57,473 bases of DNA, taken from the NCBI GenBank assembly GCA_024400295.1, contig JAKSNA010000016.1:1-57473 (forward strand), read 5' to 3'. The DNA is from Bacteroidales bacterium. GTDB lineage: Bacteria; Bacteroidota; Bacteroidia; Bacteroidales; F082. The notes beneath the pieces were generated by a model, which saw only the letters and a program-made list of their open reading frames with translations, ran no database searches and was not told the origin of the DNA. A program made the position numbers and the translations under genes. Below are positions 42,868-51,541 of this stretch, one piece after another; within the stretch, counting starts at the first letter, position 1; each line of letters begins with the position of its first letter.

Positions 42868-42999
42868 TTCTCAAATGTTTGTCAAAAAATTCTCAATTCA
42901 TTGAGAAAAAATTCTCAAATGTTTGTTAGAAAATTCTCAATTCATTGAGAAAAAATTCTCAAATCTCTGCTGAAAAATTCTCAAATCTCTGATAAACAG
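42868..42999. repeat. Six 22-bp tandem repeats upstream of the ATPase promoter
   Basis: TTCTCAA recurs at 42868, 42890, 42912, 42934, 42956 and 42978, an exact 22-bp period. Units 2 and 4 contain the perfect palindrome TTCTCAATTCATTGAGAA; units 1 and 3 share a second version (TTCTCAAATGTTTGT), units 5 and 6 a third. Every unit but the last ends in an A-run. They cover the -33 region and the 110 bp before it. This looks like phased protein-binding sites or curved DNA, not a CRISPR array, as there are no spacers. Confidence 0.88.
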
Positions 43000-43032
43000 T
43001 GTAATATCGTTTGGCTTAGGGCTTTATATGTG

Positions 43033-43071
43033 CAAAAAAAACTGGCGCACGAAAGAACATTCATGCGCCAG
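43033..43071 (-). terminator. Terminator after infB
   Basis: On the minus strand CTGGCGCA and TGCGCCAG form a perfect stem followed by eight T. Confidence 0.9.
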
Positions 43072-43102
43072 CTAATAATAAATCTTGAAATATCACTCTC
43101 GA

Positions 43103-46100
43103 CTAAAGTTTTCTCGAAACTTCTTTCTCCTGATAACCTTCGATGATGTCGCCGACCTTGATGTCGTTGAAGTTGTCGATGTTAAGTCCGCATTCAAAGC
43201 CCGCGCTGACTTCTTTGACATCGTCTTTGAAACGTTTCAGTGAGCCGAGTGCGCCTGTGTGAACCACGATGCCGTCGCGGATAAGGCGGATCTTCGTCTG
43301 TCGGTTGACCTTACCGTCGAGGACCATACAACCGGCGATGTTTCCGACCTTGCTGATGTGGAACACCTCGCGGATCTCGATGTTGCAAGTGACAACCTCC
43401 TGAATCTCAGGGGCGAGCATGCCTTCGATAGCTGACTTGATTTCTTCGATGGCGGTGTAGATAATGGAGTACAGTCGGATGTCGATCTGTTCGCGTTCAG
43501 CGATCTTACGCGCCTGCATCGTCGGACGCACGTTGAAGCCCACGATGACGGCGTTAGACGCTGAGGCCAGCATGATGTCGGCCTCGCTGATGGCACCGAC
43601 CGACTTGTGGATGATGTTGACCTGCACCTCTTCTGTGGAGAGTTTCAGCAACGAGTCGGACAGAGCTTCGACGGAGCCGTCAACGTCAGCCTTGACGATG
43701 ATGTTGAGTTCCTTGAAGTCGCCTATGGCGATACGGCGGCCGATCTCATCCAATGTGATATGTTTCTGTGTGCGGATGCCCTGTTCGCGTTGCAGCTGCA
43801 TACGGCGGCTTGCTATCGTCTTCACCTCGCGCTCATCGGTCATGACGTTGAAGTTGTCACCGGCCTGAGGTGCTCCGTTGAGACCCAACAGCAGCAATGG
43901 TGTTGACGGGCCTGCCTCTTTGAGGGCTTGGTTACGCTCGTTGAACATGGCTTTGACCTTGCCGTATGTCGTTCCGGCGAGTACCATGTCGCCGACACGC
44001 AATGTGCCCTCCTGAACGAGGAGTTTCGCCACATAGCCGCGGCCTTTGTCGAGTGCCGACTCTATGATTGTGCCTTTCGCTAAACGGTTAGGGTTGCCTT
44101 TGAGTTCGAGCATCTCTGCTTCGAGAAGCACTTTTTCGAGAAGCTCGTCAACGCCGATGCCTTGCTTTGCGGAGATCTCCTGTGACTGCACCTTGCCGCC
44201 CCATTCCTCAACGAGGATGTTCATGTCGGCGAGCTGACGGTAAATCTTCTGCGGGTCAGCGGTTGGCTTATCTATTTTATTGATTGCAAAGACAATAGGC
44301 ACGTTGGCTGCATGTGCGTGGTTGATTGCTTCGATTGTCTGAGGCATCACGTTGTCATCGGCTGCGATGACGATGATGGCGACGTCGGTGATCTTGGCGC
44401 CACGGGCACGCATTGCGGTGAACGCCTCGTGACCAGGGGTGTCGAGGAACGTCACTTTCTTGCCTGATGCGGTCTTCACCTCGTAAGCACCGATATGCTG
44501 TGTGATGCCGCCGGCTTCTCCTGCTACCACGTTGGTACTGCGGATGAAGTCAAGGAGCTTGGTCTTGCCGTGGTCAACGTGACCCATGACGGTGACGACC
44601 GGTGCCCTCGGCACGAGGTCCTCCGGGTTGTCAGGCTCGTCGCTCTCGGCGATGGCTTCCTGAACGTCGATGCTTGTGAACTCGATGCTGAAGCCGAACT
44701 CCTCCGCCACCACCTGAAGCACTTCGGCATCAAGACGCTGGTTGATGGAGACGAACATGCCGAGATTCATGCATGTGGCGATGACTTTGGTCACAGGGAT
44801 ATTCATCATCGTGGCCAACTCGTTGGCTGTGACGAACTCTGTGACCTTGAGGATTTTCTTTTCCTCCATTTCGTGCATTCTTTCCTCCTCAAGCTCGTTC
44901 TGGATGTTATGACGTTTCTCGCGGCGGTGCTTCGATGTCTTCGACTTGCCGAGAGGGGAGAGGCGGGCTAACGTCTCTTTGATCTGGTTCTTTATTTCCT
45001 CGTCTGTGAGTTCTGTCTTCTCTTCGATTATCGGCTGTTTGCCTTTCTTGAAACGGTCGCGGTCTTTGTTACGGTTGTCGTTGCCAGGCTTGCCGCTTTG
45101 CGGCTTCCCGCCCTGACCTTGCGGTTTGCCTTGTCCCTGTACCTTGCCACCTTGCTTGTTGTTGTTCTTTTGTTTCTCTTGGTTGATGACCTCGTTTGGG
45201 TTGACGGGGCCGTTGCCTATGCGTTTGCGTTTCTTTTTCTTGTCCTTCGAGAATTTGTCGTCACCCGATGAAGCGACAGGTTGCTTGCCTTTCGGCTTAC
45301 GTTCCGTTGGAAGCTCAATCTTGTCGAGAATCTTCGGCCCTTCAAGTTTCTTCACCTTTGTCGGGATGAAGTTGACGGGGTTGTCGCTGTTGGCGGCTTG
45401 CGCGGCCTGAACCTTCGGGTCAACGGGTGCGGCTTGAACAGGCTTCTGCTGCGGCAGCATCGGTTTCTGCTGTGCCGGCTCATGCTGCGGCTTGGCAGGT
45501 CTCTGCTGCTGGACAGCTTTATGCTCCTGATGGCTCTCTGCTTTCTTGCCTTCGTTTTTAGGTTGTCCGTTACCTTTGTTACTATTGGCTTTCTTTTCAT
45601 CAGGAAGGTCAATCTTGCCGACGACATTCAGTCTCACCGTTTCTGGGACAGTGTCCTGCTTCGTTTTCTCCGCCTGTGGTTTTTCTTTTGTCTCGGCGAC
45701 GGGTTTCACTGTTTTCGGTTCGGCTTCAGTTTTCACCTCATCCTTCGCTTCAACTTTCGGCTCGGTTTTTACCTCATTTCTCACTTCTGTTTTAGGTTCG
45801 GCTTTCGCTGTCACAGCCGGTGTCCCGGCGACAGGCTCTTTCTTCGCTTCAACAGTTGCCGGTTCTTCTTTTGGGGCGGGTTTCTCCTCGTTGACAGGGA
45901 TGGTGTTGGTCTTGATGGTGACAATCTTGTCGCTGCCATCTTCATCAGCTGTCACCTTTCCTTTTTCTTTCTTGCCAACAGTGATTGTCTCGCCCTTGAA
46001 GGTCATGTTGCTGAGCTGGTCGGCGTTCTTCTTGACTTCTTTCTCGCCCTGGTATTCCTTCACCACCAAGGCGTATTGTTCCGCTGTGAGTTTGGTGTTC

Positions 46101-46213
46101 GGTGACGAATCAACGGCATGACCTTTCTTCGCGAGAAATTCCACAATTGTCGATGCGCCTACGTTGAACTCCTTGGCGGCTTTTGATAATCTGATGCTTT
46201 TTTCTTCGGACAT
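43103..46213 (-). CDS. infB: Translation initiation factor IF-2
   Basis: IF-2 brings initiator tRNA to the ribosome. The 1036-residue protein has an N-terminal IF2-type helical domain ([20 protein letters not shown]), a long low-complexity region rich in Lys, Glu, Pro and Gln (about residues 100-430), then the G domain with [22 protein letters not shown] and NKID, and C-terminal domains ending near [17 protein letters not shown]. The long spacer is usual in Bacteroidota. It closes the rimP-nusA-infB operon. Confidence 0.96.
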   Translation of the reverse strand: MSEEKSIRLSKAAKEFNVGASTIVEFLAKKGHAVDSSPNTKLTAEQYALVVKEYQGEKEVKKNADQLSNMTFKGETITVGKKEKGKVTADEDGSDKIVTIKTNTIPVNEEKPAPKEEPATVEAKKEPVAGTPAVTAKAEPKTEVRNEVKTEPKVEAKDEVKTEAEPKTVKPVAETKEKPQAEKTKQDTVPETVRLNVVGKIDLPDEKKANSNKGNGQPKNEGKKAESHQEHKAVQQQRPAKPQHEPAQQKPMLPQQKPVQAAPVDPKVQAAQAANSDNPVNFIPTKVKKLEGPKILDKIELPTERKPKGKQPVASSGDDKFSKDKKKKRKRIGNGPVNPNEVINQEKQKNNNKQGGKVQGQGKPQGQGGKPQSGKPGNDNRNKDRDRFKKGKQPIIEEKTELTDEEIKNQIKETLARLSPLGKSKTSKHRREKRHNIQNELEEERMHEMEEKKILKVTEFVTANELATMMNIPVTKVIATCMNLGMFVSINQRLDAEVLQVVAEEFGFSIEFTSIDVQEAIAESDEPDNPEDLVPRAPVVTVMGHVDHGKTKLLDFIRSTNVVAGEAGGITQHIGAYEVKTASGKKVTFLDTPGHEAFTAMRARGAKITDVAIIVIAADDNVMPQTIEAINHAHAANVPIVFAINKIDKPTADPQKIYRQLADMNILVEEWGGKVQSQEISAKQGIGVDELLEKVLLEAEMLELKGNPNRLAKGTIIESALDKGRGYVAKLLVQEGTLRVGDMVLAGTTYGKVKAMFNERNQALKEAGPSTPLLLLGLNGAPQAGDNFNVMTDEREVKTIASRRMQLQREQGIRTQKHITLDEIGRRIAIGDFKELNIIVKADVDGSVEALSDSLLKLSTEEVQVNIIHKSVGAISEADIMLASASNAVIVGFNVRPTMQARKIAEREQIDIRLYSIIYTAIEEIKSAIEGMLAPEIQEVVTCNIEIREVFHISKVGNIAGCMVLDGKVNRQTKIRLIRDGIVVHTGALGSLKRFKDDVKEVSAGFECGLNIDNFNDIKVGDIIEGYQEKEVSRKL

Positions 46214-46284
46214 AGAAATTCTTTTAAGTTTGTACTAGATCTTTTTCAACCTTAGCTATTGTTTTTCATTATGTTGCTTTGATT

Positions 46285-47532
46285 TTAGTCATCGGCGAAC
46301 TCCGCTTCGAGGATTTTGAACACTTCCTGCACCGTCTCTATTTCGAGGTCAGCGCGTGTGGCGACCTCCTCCGGAGTGTAAGCGAGTACGTTCTTGGCTG
46401 TGTCGCAACCCATGTTCCTGAGCGACTCGATGATCCAGCCGTCGATTTCATCGGCAAATTCGTTGAGGTCAACGTCGTCTTCCATGTCAACTCCATCAGA
46501 GTTACGATAGACGTCGATGTCGTAGCCTGTGAGACGACCCGCAAGTTTGATGTTGTAGCCGCCCTTGCCGATGGCGAGGCTGACTTGGTCGTTTTCCATA
46601 TACACCTCGGCGAGTTTCTTCGCGTCGTGGAGGACGATGGAAGTGATCTTCGCCGGACTCAAAGCCCTGGTGATGAACAGGTCTGGCTTGTTAGTGTAGT
46701 TGATGACATCGATGTTCTCGTTGTGCAGTTCTCTCACGATGCCGTGGATGCGTGAGCCTTTCATGCCGACGCATGCGCCGACCGGATCGATTCTGTCGTC
46801 GTATGACTCGACGGCAATCTTGGCTCTCTGACCTGGCTCGCGGACAATCTTACGGATGGTGATGAGGCCGTCGCTCACCTCCGGGACTTCCTGCTCGAAC
46901 AGTCTCTGCAAGAATATCTCTGATGTCCTCGACAGTGTGATGACCGGCGAGCCATTCTTGTTCTCGACCGACTTCACGATGGCGCGGATCGGGTCACCTT
47001 TCTTATATACGTCGGCAGGAATCTGCTCGATTTTCGGCAGAACCAGCTCGATGCCTTCCTCGTCAACGACGATGATTTCCTTGCGCCACGCCTGCGCGAC
47101 CTCGGCGTTGATGATCTCACCGACTTTGTCCTTGTATTTCAGGTAGATGTTCTCCTTCTCATATTCCTGAATCTTGGTCTGGAGGTTCTGGCGGATCGCC
47201 AAAATCTCGCGGCGGCCAAATTCATGGTAGTTAGTGATCTCTGTCACTTCATCGCCAACCTCAAAGTCAGGCTCAATCTTGATGGCGTCGGAATAGGCGA
47301 TTTCCGCGAGGTCGTCTTCGACTTTGCCGTCTTCCACGACGGTGCGGTTGTGATATATCTCAAGGTCGCCCTTGTCGATGTTCACGATGATGTCGAAAAA
47401 CTCGTCGCTGCCGTATTTCTTGGCGAGCATCGCCTTGAACACATCGCTCAAGATGCGCATCATGGCTTCGCGGTCGATGTTCTTGAACTCCTTGAATTCG
47501 GAGAAGGTGTCGATTAAATTCAATGTATCCAT
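46285..47532 (-). CDS. nusA: Transcription factor NusA
   Basis: NusA controls pausing, termination and antitermination by RNA polymerase. The N-terminal domain begins LNLIDTFSEFKEFKNIDREA, the S1 region spans about residues 130-200, and KH domains hold VGACVGMKGSRIHGIVRELH and SLAIGKGGYNIKLAGRLTG. The 415-residue length fits a form lacking the C-terminal acidic repeats of E. coli. It starts 3 bp after the rimP stop. Confidence 0.95.
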   Translation of the reverse strand: MDTLNLIDTFSEFKEFKNIDREAMMRILSDVFKAMLAKKYGSDEFFDIIVNIDKGDLEIYHNRTVVEDGKVEDDLAEIAYSDAIKIEPDFEVGDEVTEITNYHEFGRREILAIRQNLQTKIQEYEKENIYLKYKDKVGEIINAEVAQAWRKEIIVVDEEGIELVLPKIEQIPADVYKKGDPIRAIVKSVENKNGSPVITLSRTSEIFLQRLFEQEVPEVSDGLITIRKIVREPGQRAKIAVESYDDRIDPVGACVGMKGSRIHGIVRELHNENIDVINYTNKPDLFITRALSPAKITSIVLHDAKKLAEVYMENDQVSLAIGKGGYNIKLAGRLTGYDIDVYRNSDGVDMEDDVDLNEFADEIDGWIIESLRNMGCDTAKNVLAYTPEEVATRADLEIETVQEVFKILEAEFADD

Positions 47533-47535
47533 TTC

Positions 47536-47997
47536 TTAGAATTTTATGTATGGTCTTATTTCTTTAATGTCTGCTGTCTTAATTGTCTCATTGTCATGAT
47601 ATACGACCTTTGTCAGCTTGCCGTATAGCTTCGCCTCGGCTTCCTGCACCTCAAGCTGCAACTCGTTGAAACTCACAAGTCTGTACATCTTCTTTACTCC
47701 ATCGTTCTTCGTGATGAAAAGGTTCTGGCCGATGTATTTTCTGTACTGTCGGGCAACGAGCAACGGCTCGTCGATGCCAGCCGACGACACGCTCAGCTCA
47801 AAGTCCTCGGCATCTCTGTCGAGATGGTCCTCAATGTATCGACTCGCCTCAACACAGTCGTCGATGGTCACCGAAGTGTCAGAGTCGATGAAAACCTCAA
47901 TGACATTGTCGCTGCTGACCGTCACATTCACAACGTAACGGTCGGTGTCTTTCAAGGCCTCTCCGGCCAAACTGATGATTTGTTCCTTGGTTATCAT
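47536..47997 (-). CDS. rimP: Ribosome maturation factor RimP
   Basis: This factor assists 30S subunit assembly. The 153-residue protein has EVFIDSDTSVTIDDCVEASR, the FELSVSSAGIDEPL motif (the family's VSSPGxDRPL) and an SH3-like C-terminal domain with IKEIRPYIKF. It is the first protein gene of the operon; only 13 bp separate its start from the poly-T of the tRNA terminator. Confidence 0.93.
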   Translation of the reverse strand: MITKEQIISLAGEALKDTDRYVVNVTVSSDNVIEVFIDSDTSVTIDDCVEASRYIEDHLDRDAEDFELSVSSAGIDEPLLVARQYRKYIGQNLFITKNDGVKKMYRLVSFNELQLEVQEAEAKLYGKLTKVVYHDNETIKTADIKEIRPYIKF

Positions 47998-48010
47998 GTC
48001 GTATTACAAT

Positions 48011-48037
48011 AAAAAAACCCACTACTCCTGTAGCAGG
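48011..48037 (-). terminator. Terminator between tRNA-Gln and rimP
   Basis: On the minus strand CCTGCTAC and GTAGTGGG form an 8-bp stem (two G-U pairs) around AGGA, followed by seven T. Read-through is needed if rimP-nusA-infB shares the tRNA promoter. Confidence 0.8.
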
Positions 48038-48057
48038 TCTTCTCGATTAGTTTTATG

Positions 48058-48128
48058 TTGTCGAGCAAGGATTCGAACCTTGACAGGCAGAACCAAAATC
48101 TGCAGTGCTGCCATTACACCACTCGACA
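48058..48128 (-). tRNA. tRNA-Gln (anticodon TTG)
   Basis: The acceptor stem pairs TGTCGAG with CTCGACA, the anticodon stem GCAGA with TCTGC around loop TTTTGGT (anticodon TTG), and the T arm CAAGG-TTCGAAT-CCTTG. The discriminator base is A and no CCA is encoded. It lies upstream of rimP-nusA-infB, on the same strand. Confidence 0.93.
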
Positions 48129-48149
48129 CCATTCTGTCAAAAAGCGCTG

Positions 48150-48157
48150 CAAAAGTA
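48150..48157 (-). promoter_or_regulatory. -7 box for tRNA-Gln (and possibly rimP-nusA-infB)
   Basis: TACTTTTG on the minus strand lies 21 bp before the tRNA 5' end. No other promoter box is visible between the tRNA and rimP. Confidence 0.65.
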
Positions 48158-48248
48158 CTAATTTTTTTTATATGTTGATGATTTTGGTCAAAATTTTTTG
48201 CATAACGCAATAATTTCAAAAAATATGCATTTGCTTTTGAAAAAACAT

Positions 48249-48256
48249 TACCTTTG
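48249..48256 (+). promoter_or_regulatory. -7 box for the DUF2723 gene
   Basis: TACCTTTG has TTTG 17 bp upstream as a possible -33 element, with a leader of about 70 nt. Confidence 0.65.
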
Positions 48257-48329
48257 CACTTTCTATAAGTGAATGTGAAAAATATGCTTTTTTACTCTAT
48301 GAACTTTCAAACTTTATAAACTAAAACAA

Positions 48330-51300
48330 ATGAGTTTCAAGAAGTTAAACAACATTGTGGCGTGGTGTGTCTTTCTGGTCGCAACCATCGTCTATTTTCT
48401 CACCATGGAGCCTACCGCGAGTTGGTGGGACTGCGGTGAGTACATTTCAACGGCATTCAAGTTGCAGGTTGGGCATCCGCCGGGAGCACCTCTTTTCCAG
48501 CTCATTGGCCGGTTTTTCTCGCTTTTCGCCTTCGGTGACGTCACCAAAGTGGCGATGATGATAAACATAATGTCGTGTCTTTGCAGCAGTTTCACGATTT
48601 TCTTCCTGTATCTGACGATCTCGATGCTTGCGAAGAAGATTTGGATGAAAGACGGCGACAACTCGCCGAGAGTCAACCAGATAGGCGTGGTGGCAGCCGC
48701 TGCGGTCGGAGCATTGGCTTACACATTCACCGATTCGTTCTGGTTCAACGCCGTAGAAGGTGAGGTGTATGCGATGTCGTCGTTTCTCACTGCGATAACG
48801 TTTTGGGCAATCCTGAAATGGGAGGAATCCGCTGATACTGAACGGCATTGGCGCTGGATAATTTTCATAGCATACATCATAGGCCTTTCGATAGGCGTCC
48901 ACCTTCTTAACCTGCTCGCAATCCCGGCGATCGTGTACGTCGTGTATTTCAAAAAATACAAGTTCTCGTGGAAAGGCTTCTTCTGGTCGGGTGTCATCTC
49001 TGTCGCACTCGTCGGATTCATCCAGGTACTTCTCATCCCTGCGGTTGTCTCACTCGCCGGGAAGTTTGAGCTTTTCTTCGTGAACACGATCGGATTGCCG
49101 TTCAACTCCGGCACGATATTCTATTTTGTGCTTGTTATCGCATTGATAATATGGGGTTTATGGATTACGGCAAAGAAGAACCATGTGGTGCTGAACACTG
49201 CGGTGCTCTGTTTCATGTTCATCATGATAGGCTATTCATCGTTCTTCATGCTTGTGATTCGCGCCAACGCAAATACACCTATTAATGAAAACGAGCCGAA
49301 AGATGCCATCTCGATGCTTTCGTACCTGAAACGCGAGCAATACGGCAGCTGGCCTCTCATTTACGGACCTTATTACACTGCCAAATATTATGACATGGAA
49401 AAGGGTTCGCCTATCTATGCGAAAGATCAGAAAAACGGCAAGTATGTGGTCGTCGCCGAGAACCAAGGAAACCCAGTGTACGACGAGAACGCGATGACTC
49501 TCTTCCCTCGTATGTGGAACGGCTCTAAGACGCAGTACAAGAATATTTACGAAAGGTATATCGACAAGTCGAAAATGCGCGTCACGACGCAGATGACACC
49601 AAGCGGCACGAAAGAACGCGTCCTTATCCCGACATTCGGTCAGAACCTGAAGTATTTCATTGACTATCAGTGTGGATGGATGTTCTGGCGTTACTTCATG
49701 TGGAACTTCGTCGGACGTCAGAACGACACCGAGGGACAGGGCGAGATTGAAAACGGCAACTGGGTCTGCGGCATAGACTTCATCGACAACGCGCGGCTCG
49801 GACGTCAGGACAACCTGCCGAGAAGCATGCAGAACGCGGCTCATACCGAATATTATTTCCTGCCGCTGATTCTCGGACTCGTGGGCCTGTTCTTCCAGAT
49901 AAAACGCGACCCGAAGAACTGCTGGATAGTGTTCCTGCTCTTTTTCATGACAGGCATCGCCATCATCATGTATCTGAACCAGACTCCTTATCAGCCGCGT
50001 GAACGTGACTACTCTTACGCGGGCTCGTTCTATGCCTTCGCGATATGGATTGGCTTCGGCGTGCTCGGTCTTCTTGACCTTCTTCAGAAAGTTGTTAATA
50101 ATAAGAAAGTTGCGACAGCAGTTGTGTCAATACTCTGCCTCGGACTGCCGGTCTTGATGGCGGCGCAGGGTTGGGAGGGGCACAACCGTGCAGGTAAGAC
50201 CTCGGCACGCGACTGGGGCAAGAATTATCTCACGCAACTGCCGGAAAACGCAGTGATTTTCACCCGTGGCGACAACGATACCTTCCCGCTCTGGTACGTC
50301 CAGGAGGTCGAAGGCTACCGCACCGACGTGCGCGTGTGTAACTTCATGCTTTCATCGGGATATTGGTACATCCATCAGATGGGACGTAAGATTTACAACT
50401 CCGAGAAACTCCCGCTTTCGCTGACACCGGCTCAATACGACAACGGTGTCAATGAACAGATTCTAATTCAGGAGGTTTTCGAAGGCCCTGTCGAACTTAA
50501 GGACGTGATTGATTTCGTGAGAAGCGACAACCCGCGTACCAAAGTCACCGACATGAATGGCAGGAAAATCAATTACTTCCCGACGAGGAAACTGAAGATT
50601 ACTGTCGATAAAGAGAAAGTCGTTGCCAATGGCATTGTGCCTGAAAGCATGAAAGATGACATCGTTGATGAGATTGTGTGGACGATACCTTCGAAGACAT
50701 ACGTCATCTACAAGAATGACCTGATGCTCCTCGACTTTATGGCCACCAACGACTGGTCGAGAGTCGTGTATTTCACGAGCTTGAGCGACATCGCCGACAT
50801 ACTCGGCATCGACAGGTACCTGCATCAGGAAGGTCCGTCATACCGTTTCATGCCTGTCCTCGCGAAGGAGTATTATAAAGGTGCGGGCGGTGTGTACATC
50901 GATGGCTCATACGATCTTCTCGTCAACAAGGCCAATTGGGGCAACCTCAACGACCCAGATGTCACTATCGATCCGGAAAGCACGCGTAACATTTTGTTTG
51001 TTAAGCAGGCGTATATGCGTCTCGCACAGGCTCTTGTCAACGACGGGCAGAATGAGAAGGCGGTAGAGACACTCGACAAATGTCTGTATTTCTTCCCCGA
51101 CGAAAAGATACCGTTCGACATTTACATGGCGTACTATCCCGACATCTACTATTCAGCCGGCGCGGTTGAGAAAGGTGACGAGATGGTGAACAAGATGGTC
51201 GCCAATGCGATGGAGAACCTTGAATATTACAAGTCGCTTGAACCGAGATTCATCGAGTATTACTCGGAGGAGATTCGCGATGAACTGCGTGTTATCAACC

Positions 51301-51401
51301 AAGTGCTTGAAGCTACGAAGAAAGCGAAACGCACCGAGCTGCGCGTCAACATTGAGAAGATGTTGGATGACGCGATTACTGACTTCATGAATGTGCTGTA
51401 G
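48330..51401 (+). CDS. DUF2723 membrane glycosyltransferase (GT117-type)
   Basis: The 1023-residue inner-membrane protein starts MSFKKLNNIVAWCVFLVA and has the DUF2723 core FLTMEPTASWWDCGEYISTA with LQVGHPPGAPLFQLIGRFF, where the Asp after the first membrane helix is the usual catalytic residue of polytopic lipid-sugar transferases. About ten to twelve membrane helices run to residue 600, followed by a large periplasmic part with a helical, TPR-like end (AYMRLAQALVNDGQNEKAVE). In Bacteroidota the family is thought to act in protein O-glycosylation; the exact sugar is not known from sequence. Confidence 0.85.
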   Translation: MSFKKLNNIVAWCVFLVATIVYFLTMEPTASWWDCGEYISTAFKLQVGHPPGAPLFQLIGRFFSLFAFGDVTKVAMMINIMSCLCSSFTIFFLYLTISMLAKKIWMKDGDNSPRVNQIGVVAAAAVGALAYTFTDSFWFNAVEGEVYAMSSFLTAITFWAILKWEESADTERHWRWIIFIAYIIGLSIGVHLLNLLAIPAIVYVVYFKKYKFSWKGFFWSGVISVALVGFIQVLLIPAVVSLAGKFELFFVNTIGLPFNSGTIFYFVLVIALIIWGLWITAKKNHVVLNTAVLCFMFIMIGYSSFFMLVIRANANTPINENEPKDAISMLSYLKREQYGSWPLIYGPYYTAKYYDMEKGSPIYAKDQKNGKYVVVAENQGNPVYDENAMTLFPRMWNGSKTQYKNIYERYIDKSKMRVTTQMTPSGTKERVLIPTFGQNLKYFIDYQCGWMFWRYFMWNFVGRQNDTEGQGEIENGNWVCGIDFIDNARLGRQDNLPRSMQNAAHTEYYFLPLILGLVGLFFQIKRDPKNCWIVFLLFFMTGIAIIMYLNQTPYQPRERDYSYAGSFYAFAIWIGFGVLGLLDLLQKVVNNKKVATAVVSILCLGLPVLMAAQGWEGHNRAGKTSARDWGKNYLTQLPENAVIFTRGDNDTFPLWYVQEVEGYRTDVRVCNFMLSSGYWYIHQMGRKIYNSEKLPLSLTPAQYDNGVNEQILIQEVFEGPVELKDVIDFVRSDNPRTKVTDMNGRKINYFPTRKLKITVDKEKVVANGIVPESMKDDIVDEIVWTIPSKTYVIYKNDLMLLDFMATNDWSRVVYFTSLSDIADILGIDRYLHQEGPSYRFMPVLAKEYYKGAGGVYIDGSYDLLVNKANWGNLNDPDVTIDPESTRNILFVKQAYMRLAQALVNDGQNEKAVETLDKCLYFFPDEKIPFDIYMAYYPDIYYSAGAVEKGDEMVNKMVANAMENLEYYKSLEPRFIEYYSEEIRDELRVINQVLEATKKAKRTELRVNIEKMLDDAITDFMNVL

Positions 51402-51447
51402 ATATTAACTGCTATAGGCAGGCGCATGATGAAGATTTGCGTTTCAT

Positions 51448-51522
51448 TTTGTCCCGCTGATTTCGTGGTTTTTTCGCGGATGTAAAAAATCTGCGTTCAG
51501 TCCGCGAATCTGCGGGACAAAA
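51448..51522. repeat. Degenerate CTGCG repeat, copy 3
   Basis: The pieces TTTCGCGGATG, AATCTGCGTTCAGTCCGCG and AATCTGCGGGACAAAACG with TTGTCCCGCTGATTTCG resemble 26089-26162 and 27622-27693. The stretch GTCCCGC ... GCGGGAC also gives a long-range inverted repeat that could end transcripts from both neighbours. Confidence 0.5.
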
Positions 51523-51541
51523 CGTTTGTGTAATTGTGGTG

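Noticed and set aside
42868..42999. CRISPR array
   Set aside because: The 22-bp units follow each other directly without spacers, and no cas genes are present.
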